Counted from the stretch's first letter, positions 1 through 8,460 are shown. The stretch: DNA of 64,000 nucleotides from Actinomycetes bacterium (GCA_023565505.1 JAIMBI010000003.1:62001-126000); one strand, 5' to 3'. The notes: generated from the letters alone by a model not told the origin. A program made the numbers and translations.

Positions 1-132
1 GACGACGGTTCTCGGCGACTGGCCGGGCTTCTCCGCTGGTTGCCCCGATTCGCGTCAAACTGGTCCGACACTTGGAGAGTGGATCGGAGCGTGATTCGGC
101 TGGCCGGATTCCAGGTCTCCCCGACGAAGAAA

Positions 133-151
133 CCCCGCAGGCGTTGCGGGG
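133..151 (-). terminator. Intrinsic terminator-like hairpin
   Basis: A perfect 7-bp stem (CCCCGCA with TGCGGGG) with a 5-nt loop. Read on the minus strand it is followed by TTTCTTC. It lies about 115 nt beyond the stop of the minus-strand glutaredoxin gene and could end the lrgA-lrgB-glutaredoxin transcript. Confidence 0.6.
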
Positions 152-159
152 ATTGTGTC

Positions 160-189
160 TCAGATCGATCTCGGTCTGAATCGATCTGA
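160..189. repeat. 10-bp inverted repeat
   Basis: TCAGATCGAT (160-169) is repeated in inverted form as ATCGATCTGA (180-189) with a 10-nt spacer. It sits between the glutaredoxin stop and the terminator-like hairpin. It may be an operator or part of the transcript end; nothing in the window says which. Confidence 0.4.
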
Positions 190-265
190 ACTCTCCTTCC
201 GCCGCTGAGGGAGCGGTCGTTCTAAATCCTAATCCATCCGCGGCGTGCCCCGCGGCCGCGCCCGG

Positions 266-511
266 CTAGACCCCCAGGGCGCGGCCGAGCTTCCGCTGGT
301 CGAACCCGATGATGATCTGCCGGTCGGGGCCTTCCCCGATGACGGTCGTGGGCGTACCCCGGGAGCCCATCTCGATGAGCTCGTTGAGCCAGGCCGGGTT
401 GGTGGTGATGTCGCGGTCCTCGAACGGGATTCCCCTTTGAGAAAGCCACGCTTCCTCCGCTCGGCAGGCGCTTCACCCCGGCTGGACGTAGACGACGACT
501 TTCGGCGTCAC
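266..511 (-). CDS. Glutaredoxin-like selenoprotein (UxxC), in-frame TGA
   Basis: An 81-residue glutaredoxin/NrdH-type thiol-disulfide protein. Translating from GTG at 511 gives a beta strand (KVVVYVQPG), then an in-frame TGA at 475-473 (codon 13), then S-A-C, so the redox motif reads U-S-A-C where family members have CxxC. The rest is continuous and family-typical: GIPFEDRDI, the cis-proline loop SRGTPTTV and a C-terminal GFDQRKLGRAL, ending at TAG. The start is chosen because AGAGGGGGG lies just upstream; an in-frame ATG at 532 lacks a good ribosome site. The gene follows lrgB by 82 nt on the same strand. Known of the family: Sec replacing the first Cys occurs in some bacterial glutaredoxins. 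Inferred: TGA is recoded, helped by the hairpin at 439-457. The alternative, a nonsense mutation exactly at the catalytic Cys, is less likely given the intact remainder. Confidence 0.85.
439..457 (-). promoter_or_regulatory. Candidate bacterial SECIS hairpin in the glutaredoxin mRNA
   Basis: Starting 16 nt after the TGA, GAGGAAGC pairs with GCTTTCTC: eight consecutive pairs including one G-U, closing a GUG triloop. The loop GU falls 24-25 nt after the TGA, close to its place in the E. coli fdhF SECIS. Bacterial SECIS elements lie inside the coding region just after UGA with a GU in the apical loop, as here. Binding by SelB is inferred. Confidence 0.7.
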
Positions 512-593
512 ACGAAGCCCCCCTCTGGTCATGCGGCGCGGGCCGGCCGGCCCGCGCGACTCGGCTCCATCCTGGAAAAACCGCGGAAGCTTG

Positions 594-1307
594 TCAACCG
601 CGCGCCCCGAGCGCCGGCCCCAGGAGCGCCGCCGCCCCCAGCACTACCAGGCCCGTCCACACCATGCCCACGCTCGCGGCCGCACCGGCCGCCTCGTCCT
701 CGGCGAAGGCGGCCGCCGTGCCGATGGCGCTCGCGGCGATCCCCAGCATCGCTCCGCTGGCCGGACCGGGCGGGACGCCGAGGGTCCGGCGCAGCCAGGG
801 GGCGACGGCCGCCCCCCACATGGCCCCGCCGATCACCAGCACCGCCGCCAGGTGCGGATCCCCTCCGAGCCGGGCCGCCACGGCCATGGCGATGGGCGAG
901 GTCGCCTCGAGCGGCAGCGCCGTCGCCTGGAGCGGGCGGGGCAGCCGGCACAGCCACCCCAGGCCCGCCGGCAACAGGACCGCGAGGCCGGCCCCCACGG
1001 CGAACGCCGGCGCGAACGCCCGCCAGCGGCGCGCCACCTCCGGGCCGTAGCGCACCAGCGGCCACGCCAGGGCCGTCGTGGCGGGCTCCAGCAGCGTGCT
1101 CAGGCCGGCCGTGTCCCGTCGGTAGGCGGCGAAGCCGCCCGGCACGACGCCGGCGGCGACGAGGGCGACCACGGCGGCCACGGCGAGGGCCACGGGGGAG
1201 AGCCACGGCTGCGCCAGACGCCGCGTCGCCGCCCGCGCGGCGAGCCAGGCGCCGACGGTGACGAGCGGCCCCGCCATCCCGGCAACCGGTCCCGTCGGGA
1301 CGCTCAT
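594..1307 (-). CDS. lrgB: LrgB/CidB-type membrane protein
   Basis: A 237-residue polytopic protein of the LrgB family, the partner of the LrgA holin-like protein. LrgAB affects murein hydrolase activity, lysis and, in some Bacillota, pyruvate uptake. The sequence has about six to seven hydrophobic segments and the family-typical second half, with LPLEATSPIAMAVAARLGG, AVLVIGGAMWG and ASAIGTAAAFAEDE. The length matches the family (about 230). The ATG at 1307 overlaps the lrgA stop as ATGA, so translation is probably coupled. A selenoprotein glutaredoxin follows on the same strand. Confidence 0.9.
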   Translation of the reverse strand: MSVPTGPVAGMAGPLVTVGAWLAARAATRRLAQPWLSPVALAVAAVVALVAAGVVPGGFAAYRRDTAGLSTLLEPATTALAWPLVRYGPEVARRWRAFAPAFAVGAGLAVLLPAGLGWLCRLPRPLQATALPLEATSPIAMAVAARLGGDPHLAAVLVIGGAMWGAAVAPWLRRTLGVPPGPASGAMLGIAASAIGTAAAFAEDEAAGAAASVGMVWTGLVVLGAAALLGPALGARG

Positions 1308-1720
1308 GTCCAGCGGCCTCCGCCGGACCGGGTCCCGCCGCCCGTGCTGCGGCGGCGCAGAAGCAGCCCGGTCGCCGCCAGCACCGTCGTGACGGTCAGG
1401 ACGGTGATGCCCGCCAGGACGGCGCCCCGTATCCCGAGGCGCCCCACGGCCATCACCGCGTCCGCGGCCGAGGGGACGAAGAAGAGGGGCAGCAGGGTCA
1501 CCCAGGCGGCCGCACCCTCTTCCAACCAGCGGAGCGGCACGAGTCCGGTGGCCAGCGCCACCGCGAAAGACAGCAGCCCCAGCACCCCGGAAGGCCAGTC
1601 CCAACCCCACCGGTGCCCGATCCATCCCGCACCGGCCGTCCACGCCGCCACGAACGCCATCCCGGCGAAGCGCCGTACCCAACGTCGCCGGGGCTGCGAC
1701 AGCGCTCGCGGTGCCGGCAT
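1304..1720 (-). CDS. lrgA: LrgA/CidA-type holin-like protein
   Basis: A 138-residue membrane protein with four predicted hydrophobic helices and the LrgA core (PSGVLGLLSFAVALATGLVPLRWLEEGAAAW, then LLPLFFVPSA), matching the CidA/LrgA family in length and order. The start at 1720 (MPAPRAL) is preferred because AAGGGGGGG lies 7 nt upstream; an in-frame ATG at 1786 would add 22 hydrophilic residues with no support. It is the first gene of a minus-strand operon with lrgB, divergent from a LysR regulator whose likely binding site is at 1796-1812. Confidence 0.88.
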   Translation of the reverse strand: MPAPRALSQPRRRWVRRFAGMAFVAAWTAGAGWIGHRWGWDWPSGVLGLLSFAVALATGLVPLRWLEEGAAAWVTLLPLFFVPSAADAVMAVGRLGIRGAVLAGITVLTVTTVLAATGLLLRRRSTGGGTRSGGGRWT

Positions 1721-1795
1721 GCGACACCCCCCCTTGCTGCTCACCAGCTTAGGGCGGACATCTTTATTTGAGAAATGAATCGTCATGATGGATAC

Positions 1796-1812
1796 TATTC
1801 GTACCGCGAATA
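1796..1812. promoter_or_regulatory. Candidate LysR operator between lrgA and lysR
   Basis: TATTCG-taccg-CGAATA is a perfect 6-bp dyad with a 5-nt centre in the divergent intergenic region. Its T-N(x)-A outline suits a LysR-type box. It lies 18 bp upstream of the LysR start and about 75 bp upstream of lrgA. Confidence 0.5.
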
Positions 1813-1829
1813 ATCAGGGGGGTCGCACC

Positions 1830-2732
1830 GTGGAATGGCGGCACCTGGAGTACTTCCGCGCCGTGGTGCGCCACGGCGGCTTTTCGCGCGCGGCGGAGGC
1901 CATCCACGTGGCCCAGCCGACCTTGACCAAGGCGGTCCAGGACCTGGAACGGGCGACGGGGACGGTGCTGTTGGACCGGAGCCGACGGCCGCCCGGTCTC
2001 ACCGACGCTGGCGCCGTGGTCCTGCGCTACGCGGAGGAAGCGGACCGTCTCCGGCGCCAGTTGGACCGGGAGCTGGCGGACCTCGCCGACGGCGCCGGGG
2101 GCCGCCTGGCCGTGGGGCTGCCGCCCATGGTGGGTTCGAGCGTGGCGGCGGACATCCTGGCCCGCTTCCATCGCCGCTACCCGGGCATCGCTCTGGCGCT
2201 TCACGAAGTGGGCAGCAAGGCCGTGGAGGCGGGCATCCTGGCCGGCGAGCTCGACGTAGGATTCGCCGTGCTCCCCGTGCGGGAGCCGCTCCGGGCCATC
2301 CCCGTCTGGGACGAGCCGCTCGCCGCGGTGATGGCGGCGGACCACCCCCTCGCCCGCCGGGAGGCGGTGAGCTGGACCGACCTCGACGGTCAGCCGCTGC
2401 TCCTCTACCGGGAGGACTACGCGCTGCACGATCGGATCCGCGAGGAGTGCCGGCGCCAGGGCGTGACCGTCGCCGTCGTCGGGCAGAGTTCCCAGTGGGA
2501 CGTGCTCGGCCGCCTGGCCGGCCACGGACTGGGTCTGGCCCTCTTGCCCCGAAGCCTCACCCGCCGGCTCGCGCCCGGCGCCTGGACCGTCCGGCCCCTC
2601 GTCCGGCCCGCGCTCCACTGGACCCTGGGCGTGGTGTGGGACGCCGAGCGGTACCAACCCTTCGCTCTGCGCCGGTTTCTGGCCACGCTGACGGCGGACG
2701 CGACCCCGTCCCCCGACGTCCCCTCGGCCTGA
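1830..2732 (+). CDS. LysR family transcriptional regulator (CidR-like)
   Basis: A 300-residue LysR regulator. The N-terminal winged helix-turn-helix (residues 1-60; RHLEYFRAVVRHGGFSRAAE, then QPTLTKAVQDLE) is followed by a two-lobe effector domain (VGLPPMVGS... to about residue 290). The start is the GTG at 1830, 7 nt after AGGGGGG, which places VEWRHLEYF at the N terminus as in the family. An in-frame ATG at 1785 would cover the operator. Its divergent position to lrgAB matches CidR control of cid/lrg genes in other Bacillota; control of this pair is inferred from position. Confidence 0.9.
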   Translation: MEWRHLEYFRAVVRHGGFSRAAEAIHVAQPTLTKAVQDLERATGTVLLDRSRRPPGLTDAGAVVLRYAEEADRLRRQLDRELADLADGAGGRLAVGLPPMVGSSVAADILARFHRRYPGIALALHEVGSKAVEAGILAGELDVGFAVLPVREPLRAIPVWDEPLAAVMAADHPLARREAVSWTDLDGQPLLLYREDYALHDRIREECRRQGVTVAVVGQSSQWDVLGRLAGHGLGLALLPRSLTRRLAPGAWTVRPLVRPALHWTLGVVWDAERYQPFALRRFLATLTADATPSPDVPSA

Positions 2733-2751
2733 CCCCCGTTCCCGGCCGGGT

Positions 2752-3534
2752 TCAGCCCGGAAAGGCGATGCCGCCGTTCAAGCTGATGGTGGCGCCGCTC
2801 ACCTGATCGGCGGCGTCGCTGGCCAGGAAGGCGGCCACGTTGGCGACGTCCTCGGGGCGGTTGAGCCCGAAGGGAGCCGTCCGCTCGATCTTCTCGAAGG
2901 CCTTCCAGATGACCGCGCCCGACTGCTTCTGCCGCTGGTACTCGGCGAAGATCGGCGTGTCCTGGGTCAGGCTCAGGGCGATGGTGTTCACGCGAATCCC
3001 GAACCGCGCCAGCTCCCGGGCGAGGGCGCGGGTGCCGAAGATCACGGCGGCGGCCGACGCCCCGATCAGCACCTCGGCCGGCGTCGGCGTGCGTCCGGCG
3101 TCGGTGGTGAGAAAGAGGATCTTGCCCTTGCCCTGCGCCTTCATCAAGGGTGCCGCCGCCCGGGCGGCATAGAAGCGGGAGACGGTCCGGCCGACGAAAT
3201 AATCCGGGAAGGTGGCCGGGTCGGTCTCCAGGAAGAGGTCGGCCGCCGGACGCTCCGGCTTGCCCGCGACCACGACGACGTCGAGCCGGGCGTGGCGCGC
3301 GTGGGTGGCCTCGACCACCCGCCGCACGTCGTCCCACACGGTCATGTCGCCCACCTGCACGGACAGGTCCAGGCCGGCCGCCGTGGCCTCGGCCTCGAGT
3401 TCCGGACGCGGTCGGCGGCCCGTCGCCACCACGTGGGCCCCCTCCTCCGCGAAACGCCGCGCGACGGCCCTCCCGATCCCGTAGGTCCCTCCCAGGACCA
3501 GCGCCACCTTGTCCTGCAGCACCCCCACCGTCAT
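2752..3534 (-). CDS. Short-chain dehydrogenase/reductase family protein with altered active site
   Basis: A 260-residue Rossmann-fold protein of the SDR family. The nucleotide-binding motif reads GGTYGIG (residues 15-21) and the C-terminal glycine region (ISLNGGIAFPG) is typical. The canonical YxxxK is not there: the aligned stretch reads LIGASAAAV, so Tyr and Lys are replaced by Ile and Ala, and the catalytic Ser region reads FLTTDAG. It may therefore not be a standard oxidoreductase. It is the last gene of the minus-strand organic-acid locus, 61 bp after a CoA-transferase, and has a strong GGAGGGAGAAGGGAGG leader. Confidence 0.85.
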   Translation of the reverse strand: MTVGVLQDKVALVLGGTYGIGRAVARRFAEEGAHVVATGRRPRPELEAEATAAGLDLSVQVGDMTVWDDVRRVVEATHARHARLDVVVVAGKPERPAADLFLETDPATFPDYFVGRTVSRFYAARAAAPLMKAQGKGKILFLTTDAGRTPTPAEVLIGASAAAVIFGTRALARELARFGIRVNTIALSLTQDTPIFAEYQRQKQSGAVIWKAFEKIERTAPFGLNRPEDVANVAAFLASDAADQVSGATISLNGGIAFPG

Positions 3535-3595
3535 CGCCCCCTCCCTTCTCCCTCGGAGGGCGTCCCCGGGCGCCGACGGCCGCCGCGGGACGCGC

Positions 3596-4798
3596 CTAGA
3601 TCACACCGCGACGCGCCAGGGCGGCGACCTCTTCGGTCGTGAGCCCCAGTTCGTCGTGGAACACGGCCAGGTTGTCCGCGCCCCGATCCCGCCCCGGCCA
3701 CCGGATGCGTCCCGGGGTGGCCGACAGGCGGGCCAACACGTTCTGCATCCGGATGGGACCCAGGACCGGGTCCTCCACCGTCACGATGCTCTGCCGATGC
3801 CGGAAGTGGGGATCCTCGAGGACGTCCCGCACGTCGTAGATCGGGGCGACGGCGGCCTCCACCGCCTCGAACCGCTCCATCACCTCGGCGAAGTCGTGGG
3901 CCGCGATCCACTCCCCGACCATCCGGTCGAGCAGGTCCCCGTGCTCCGCGCGTCCCCGGCCGGTACGGAACCACGGCTCCTCCACCACCTCGGGATGGCC
4001 CACGAGGCGCATGACGCGCTCGGCGATGGTGTCGGCGCTGGTGGACAGGGCCACCCAGCGGCCGTCCCGCGTCTTGTAGGTGTTGCGCGGCGCGTTGTTG
4101 GCGGTCCGGTTGCCGGTGCGTTGCTGGATGATGCCGAGCTGGTCGAACACGGTGGGCTGGGCCCCGAGGACGGTCAGGAGCGGCTCGTAGATGGCCATGT
4201 CGATCATCTGACCCTCCCCGCTCCGCGTGTCCCGCTCGTAGAGGGCGAACGCCGTGGCCCACGTCCCCGCCATGGCGCACACGCCGTCCGCCAGCCCGAA
4301 GGGCGGCAACGTGGGCGGACCGTCCGGCTCCCCCGTGATGTGGGCGAAGCCGGTCATCGCCTCCATCAAGGTGCCGAAGGCAGGCCGGCGGGCATAGGGC
4401 CCGTCCTGCCCGAAGCCGGTCACGCGCACCATCACGAGGCGCGGATTGAGCTGATGGAGGACGTCCCAGCCCAATCCCCACCGCTCCATGGTGCCCGGGC
4501 GGAAGTTCTCCACCACCACGTCGGCCGTGGCCGCCAGCCGCCGGAACAGGGCCGCCCCGTCCGGGTCGCCCAGGTTGAGCGTGATGCACCGCTTGTTCCG
4601 GCCGATCACCTTCCACCACAGCGGCTGGCCGTCCTTGGCGTATCCGTGCCCGCGGACCGGATCGCCCCGCTGGGGGTGCTCGATCTTGATCACGTCCGCA
4701 CCGAAGTCGCCCAGCATCGTGGCGATGAGCGGCCCGGCGAACAGCGTGGCCGCGTCCAACACGCGGATGCCTGCGAGGGGTCCCCTGCCGTCCGTCAT
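3596..4798 (-). CDS. CaiB/BaiF (family III) CoA-transferase
   Basis: A 400-residue acyl-CoA:carboxylate CoA-transferase. It shows the family start GIRVLDAATLFAGPL, the CoA-binding ADVIKIEHP, NKRCITLNL and VVVENFRPGTMERWGLG, and the GFAHITGEPDGPP block. The catalytic residue of the family is an Asp that forms an acyl anhydride; I cannot place it with certainty. Start ATG at 4798 with GAAGGAGG 5 nt upstream. It is a paralogue of the gene at 12029-13237 in the same locus, so two acids, or two steps of one pathway, are probably CoA-activated. Confidence 0.92.
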   Translation of the reverse strand: MTDGRGPLAGIRVLDAATLFAGPLIATMLGDFGADVIKIEHPQRGDPVRGHGYAKDGQPLWWKVIGRNKRCITLNLGDPDGAALFRRLAATADVVVENFRPGTMERWGLGWDVLHQLNPRLVMVRVTGFGQDGPYARRPAFGTLMEAMTGFAHITGEPDGPPTLPPFGLADGVCAMAGTWATAFALYERDTRSGEGQMIDMAIYEPLLTVLGAQPTVFDQLGIIQQRTGNRTANNAPRNTYKTRDGRWVALSTSADTIAERVMRLVGHPEVVEEPWFRTGRGRAEHGDLLDRMVGEWIAAHDFAEVMERFEAVEAAVAPIYDVRDVLEDPHFRHRQSIVTVEDPVLGPIRMQNVLARLSATPGRIRWPGRDRGADNLAVFHDELGLTTEEVAALARRGVI

Positions 4799-4851
4799 GT
4801 GGCCTCCTTCCCGCCCCCGACGGCCGCCCGGACGGGTCGTCCGGCGCGCCC

Positions 4852-6309
4852 TCAGGGGACCAGGTGATCGATGATCTCGTCGACGGGCGTGGCGCAGAAC
4901 CGGTCCCAGTCGTCGAACAGGGTGAACAGGGCGTCCACCCGGGCCGCCGGCAGACGCCGGCCCAGACCGGCCCGCCACTTGCGCTCGAGGGGTTCGCGGC
5001 TCTCCGCCCGGCGCCGTGGGTGGCCGAGCGGATACTCCACCACCACCTCCTCCGTCGTCGAGCCGTCGTCGAACTCCACCCGGATGGCGTTGGCCACCGA
5101 GCGCTTCGCCGGATCCAGGTAGTCCCGGGTGAAGCCCGCGTCCACTTCGACGACCATCTTGTCGCGCAGCGCGTCAATCCGCGGATCCTGCGCGACGGGG
5201 TCCCGGTAGTGCTCGGCGTCGACCCGACCGTAGAGGAGCGCCACGGCGACCATGTACTGGAGGCAGTGGTCGCGGGCGGCCGGGTTGTCGAGCGGCCCGC
5301 GCTTGTCGATGATGCGGGCGGCCGACTCCTGGGTGCGGATGCGGATGCGCCGGACGGCCTCCAGGCGCTCGGCGACCGCCGGGCGGAGACGGACGGCCGC
5401 CTCGATGGCGGTCTGCCCGTGGTACTCGGACGGATACGGCACCTTGAAGAGGACGTGCTCCATGACGTCGTGTCCCAGCGGCCGTTCCAGCCGGAGCGGG
5501 GATCCCCGCAGCACCACGTCCTGGAAGCCCCAGCGGGGCATCGCGACCGCCTCCGGGTAGCCCCGTTCCCCCCGGAGGGTGAGGGCCGCCAGCCATACTG
5601 CCCGGCTGGCCGCGTCGCCCGCCGCCCACGACTTGCGCCATCCCGTCGCCGGGCCGTGGCGGTACACTCGGAGCGTGCCGCCGTCGGCGACGGCCTGGGA
5701 GAGCGCGTGCAGTACCGCGGTGCGGTCCCCGCCCCAAAGGTGCGTCACCACCGCCGTGCTCGCCAGCTTGACGAACGCCACGTGGTCGATCCCCACGGCG
5801 TTGAGGCTGTTGTCCAGCGTCAGGGCGCCCTGGATCTCGTGGGCGCGCACCATCGCCTCCAGTACGTCCCGCATCACGAGCGGCTCCCGGCCGCGGGCCC
5901 GCCGCGCGGCGGTGGCCCATTCGGCCGCCGGCAGGATCGCCCCCAGGTTGTCCGACGGGTGGCCCCATTCGCGCCCCAAGAAGGCGTCGTTGAAGTCCAG
6001 CCAGCGGATCATGCTCCCGAGCGCGAAGGCGGCCTCCGCCGGGTTCAGACGGTAGCGGGTGCCCACCAGCCGCACGCCCGCCGTCGCGCCGGCGCCGTCC
6101 GACCAGAACGGGCCGACCAGCTTCCAGCACTCCGGATCGTCCAGCGCCGCCATCGCCACGGCCATGGCGTCCATGAAGTCCCATCCCGCCATCCGGAGCG
6201 CGGCGTCCGCGCCGCCGAGCGGCGCCACGACGTAGTCCGCAATGGTTGCCAAGACCGCGTCGCCGGTCGCCAGGGCAGTCCCGCGCGCCTCCTGTCCGTC
6301 GTCGTCCAT
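4852..6309 (-). CDS. prpD: MmgE/PrpD family dehydratase (2-methylcitrate dehydratase-like)
   Basis: A 485-residue protein of the MmgE/PrpD family, the same size as E. coli PrpD. PrpD dehydrates 2-methylcitrate to 2-methyl-cis-aconitate without an iron-sulfur cluster. Visible family blocks are SMIRWLDFNDAFLGREWGHPSDNLGA near residue 100, HEIQGALTL, and FKVPYPSEYHGQTAIEAA. No PrpB or PrpC is adjacent. The surrounding CoA-transferases, CitE-like lyase and ABC importer suggest that its substrate here may be another branched tricarboxylic or hydroxy acid. The gene name rests on family and length, not on proven substrate. Confidence 0.85.
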   Translation of the reverse strand: MDDDGQEARGTALATGDAVLATIADYVVAPLGGADAALRMAGWDFMDAMAVAMAALDDPECWKLVGPFWSDGAGATAGVRLVGTRYRLNPAEAAFALGSMIRWLDFNDAFLGREWGHPSDNLGAILPAAEWATAARRARGREPLVMRDVLEAMVRAHEIQGALTLDNSLNAVGIDHVAFVKLASTAVVTHLWGGDRTAVLHALSQAVADGGTLRVYRHGPATGWRKSWAAGDAASRAVWLAALTLRGERGYPEAVAMPRWGFQDVVLRGSPLRLERPLGHDVMEHVLFKVPYPSEYHGQTAIEAAVRLRPAVAERLEAVRRIRIRTQESAARIIDKRGPLDNPAARDHCLQYMVAVALLYGRVDAEHYRDPVAQDPRIDALRDKMVVEVDAGFTRDYLDPAKRSVANAIRVEFDDGSTTEEVVVEYPLGHPRRRAESREPLERKWRAGLGRRLPAARVDALFTLFDDWDRFCATPVDEIIDHLVP

Positions 6310-6403
6310 GCCTCACCTCGCGCGTCCTGGGTATCGAACCGGACTCCGCGCGCCGCGAGCGCCCGGGGGCTGGCCACAAGCGGCCCCGCCCCCGGCGCGG
6401 CGG

Positions 6404-7675
6404 TTAGAAGTTCTGGATGTCCTGGGCCGTCACGTGGAACACGGGATGCAGGTTGCCGCTGGTGTCGAACTGGGCGACGTCCCAGCCGCCGAAGACGTTG
6501 TGGTACTGGTTGAAGTCGTCGGGCCCGGTGGCTCCCTCGTAGTTGATCTTCTTCCCCGCCTGGAGCTCCTTGACGCCCTGCGCGTACGTGTAGACGGGCA
6601 CGCCCGGCGGGTTGGACACCTTCGTGATGTCGTTGACCCACACTTTCGGATCCGTCGAGTGGGCCGCCGTCATGGCCAGGGCGGCGATGATCACGGCGTC
6701 GTAGGTGTTCTGGGACAGTTCCACCGGTTGGTTGGAACCCCAGACCTTCTGGTAGACCTGCACGTAGTGGGACCAGGCCGGCCCGGAGGGCGGCGCCCCC
6801 GCCATCCCGACCAGCCACCTCGAGGCGTCGCTGAGCCCCATGGCCTTGGCGAACTCGATGGTCGCCCCGGCGTCGGTGCCGATGAAAGGCACGTTCAGGT
6901 CGCCCAGCTGCTTGATGTTGGCGAACAGCGTGCTCGCGGTCTGGGGGTCGGTCTGGATGAACACGCAGTCGGGATGGTTCTGGAACGCCTGGAGCACCTC
7001 GCTGCGATACGAGCTCTGGTGCGGCACCAGCTGGATGTTCGCGACGACCGTCCCGCCGTGCCGGGTGTAGGCGTCGATGAGCGGCGGCACGAGGGTCTGG
7101 GCGTTGGACGTGGACTCGAACAGGAAGGCCGCCCGGGTGTAGTGCTTCTGGAGCGCGTAGTACGCCATGGCCTTCGCCATCGTGGAGTCGGACGGGGTAG
7201 TGCGCCACACGTACTTGTACTGCATGTGGTCGACCTGGGTGGTGCCGCCCTCCATGAAGTCGACCAGGTGCGCCGGGTCATACAGCTTGATGACCCCCAT
7301 GATCTCGAGCGACGACGGGCCGAGTTCGAACGTGGGATTGTGCGTCTCGAGTTGGCGCCAGGCGGGGACGGCGTCCACCGGGTCGCCGCCCGTGTCGGCC
7401 AGCACGGCCTGCAACGGATGGCCCATCACCCCGCCGTTATGATTGACATCGTAGATCCCGGCCTTGGCTCCGTGCAGGAACCACTGGCCCACGAACGGCT
7501 CCCGCCCCGTCATGGGGAACAGTTCCCCGACGATGATCGGCGACTTGCTGGACGACGACCCCCCGCCGCCCCCTCCGTTGGCCGCCGGCGTCGATCCGCA
7601 CGCGGCCAGAAGCGCCGCCGCCGCGGCCAGAGCCAGCCCGCCCGCCGCCTTACTCTTCCAGTTCACGGCTTTCAT
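6404..7675 (-). CDS. livK: Branched-chain amino acid type ABC transporter substrate-binding lipoprotein
   Basis: A 423-residue type I periplasmic-binding protein (Peripla_BP_6, LivK-like). A basic start (MKAVNWKSK), a hydrophobic stretch and the lipobox LLAAC give a lipoprotein signal peptide with Cys about residue 20, followed by a low-complexity G/S linker and the ligand domain (VGELFPMTGREPF...). Start ATG at 7675 follows CAGGAGGG. It heads the livFGMH set on the same strand. The ligand is unlikely to be a simple amino acid given the acid-catabolic neighbours; that is inference. Confidence 0.9.
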   Translation of the reverse strand: MKAVNWKSKAAGGLALAAAAALLAACGSTPAANGGGGGGSSSSKSPIIVGELFPMTGREPFVGQWFLHGAKAGIYDVNHNGGVMGHPLQAVLADTGGDPVDAVPAWRQLETHNPTFELGPSSLEIMGVIKLYDPAHLVDFMEGGTTQVDHMQYKYVWRTTPSDSTMAKAMAYYALQKHYTRAAFLFESTSNAQTLVPPLIDAYTRHGGTVVANIQLVPHQSSYRSEVLQAFQNHPDCVFIQTDPQTASTLFANIKQLGDLNVPFIGTDAGATIEFAKAMGLSDASRWLVGMAGAPPSGPAWSHYVQVYQKVWGSNQPVELSQNTYDAVIIAALAMTAAHSTDPKVWVNDITKVSNPPGVPVYTYAQGVKELQAGKKINYEGATGPDDFNQYHNVFGGWDVAQFDTSGNLHPVFHVTAQDIQNF

Positions 7676-7719
7676 CCCTCCTGTCGTAATGGGTATCCCG
7701 CGACGCCGCATCGGGCGTC

Positions 7720-8460
7720 TTAGTGCTCGACCCGCCGTTGTCCCGCAACCACCTCCTCCGCGGCGCCCAGGAACACCGCGGCCAGGTCCATCCGCAAAAG
7801 CTCCGCCGGACTCGCCGCGAGGCGGTTCCTCCCGGCGACCAGGACGTACCCCCAGTCCGCGTGCTCCAGGGCCATGTGGACGTTCTGCTCCACCACCACC
7901 ACGGCGGTCCCGAGCGCGGCGATGCGGCGGATCTGCTCCCACACGACGCGCGTGTACCCGGGCGAAAGGCCGGCCGTGGGCTCGTCGAGCAACACCACCT
8001 TGGGGTCCAGCATCAGGCTCCGGGCCATGGCCAGCATGTTGCGTTGGCCGCCGCTCAAGGTGCCGGCCCGGCGCCGCGCGGCCGCCCGCAGGTCGGGGAA
8101 CACCGACAACACCGCTTCGATCCGCGGCCGCACGTCCCCGCTTTGGACAAACGCGCCCATCTCCAGGTTCTCGATGACCGTCAACGAGGGGAACACGTTG
8201 TTGACCTGCGGCACGTAGGCCATCCCCTGCCGGGCCACGAGGTGCGGCGGCAGACCGGTGATGTCGCGGTCGGCTACCGTCACCCGTCCGGCCGTCGGCC
8301 TGAGGACCCCGAAGATGGCTTTCAGCAGCGTCGACTTGCCGGCCCCGTTGGGGCCGATCAGCGTGACGACTTGGCCCGGGTCGGCCTGGATACAGACGTC
8401 CTGGATGATAGGGACGCGGTTGTAGCCGGCCGTCAGGTTCTCAACTGCCAGTATGCTCAC
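7720..8460 (-). CDS. livF: ABC transporter ATP-binding protein LivF
   Basis: A 246-residue ATPase of a branched-chain amino acid type importer. Walker A is GPNGAGKS (about residue 37), the signature is LSGGQ, and Walker B with catalytic Glu is VVLLDEPT; the switch His region reads VVVEQNVHMAL. Sequence style (ENLTAGYNRVPIIQDV) and size match LivF rather than LivG. It overlaps livG by 20 bp, so the two are translated together. It works with LivG to drive the LivH-LivM permease loaded by the lipoprotein at 6404-7675. Confidence 0.93.
   Translation of the reverse strand: MSILAVENLTAGYNRVPIIQDVCIQADPGQVVTLIGPNGAGKSTLLKAIFGVLRPTAGRVTVADRDITGLPPHLVARQGMAYVPQVNNVFPSLTVIENLEMGAFVQSGDVRPRIEAVLSVFPDLRAAARRRAGTLSGGQRNMLAMARSLMLDPKVVLLDEPTAGLSPGYTRVVWEQIRRIAALGTAVVVVEQNVHMALEHADWGYVLVAGRNRLAASPAELLRMDLAAVFLGAAEEVVAGQRRVEH

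Noticed and set aside
245-1261. Long plus-strand open frames covering 245-1778
   Set aside because: They are antisense to lrgA, lrgB and the glutaredoxin gene, are rich in Arg/Pro/Gly/Ala and have no family features; open frames of this kind arise from high G+C.
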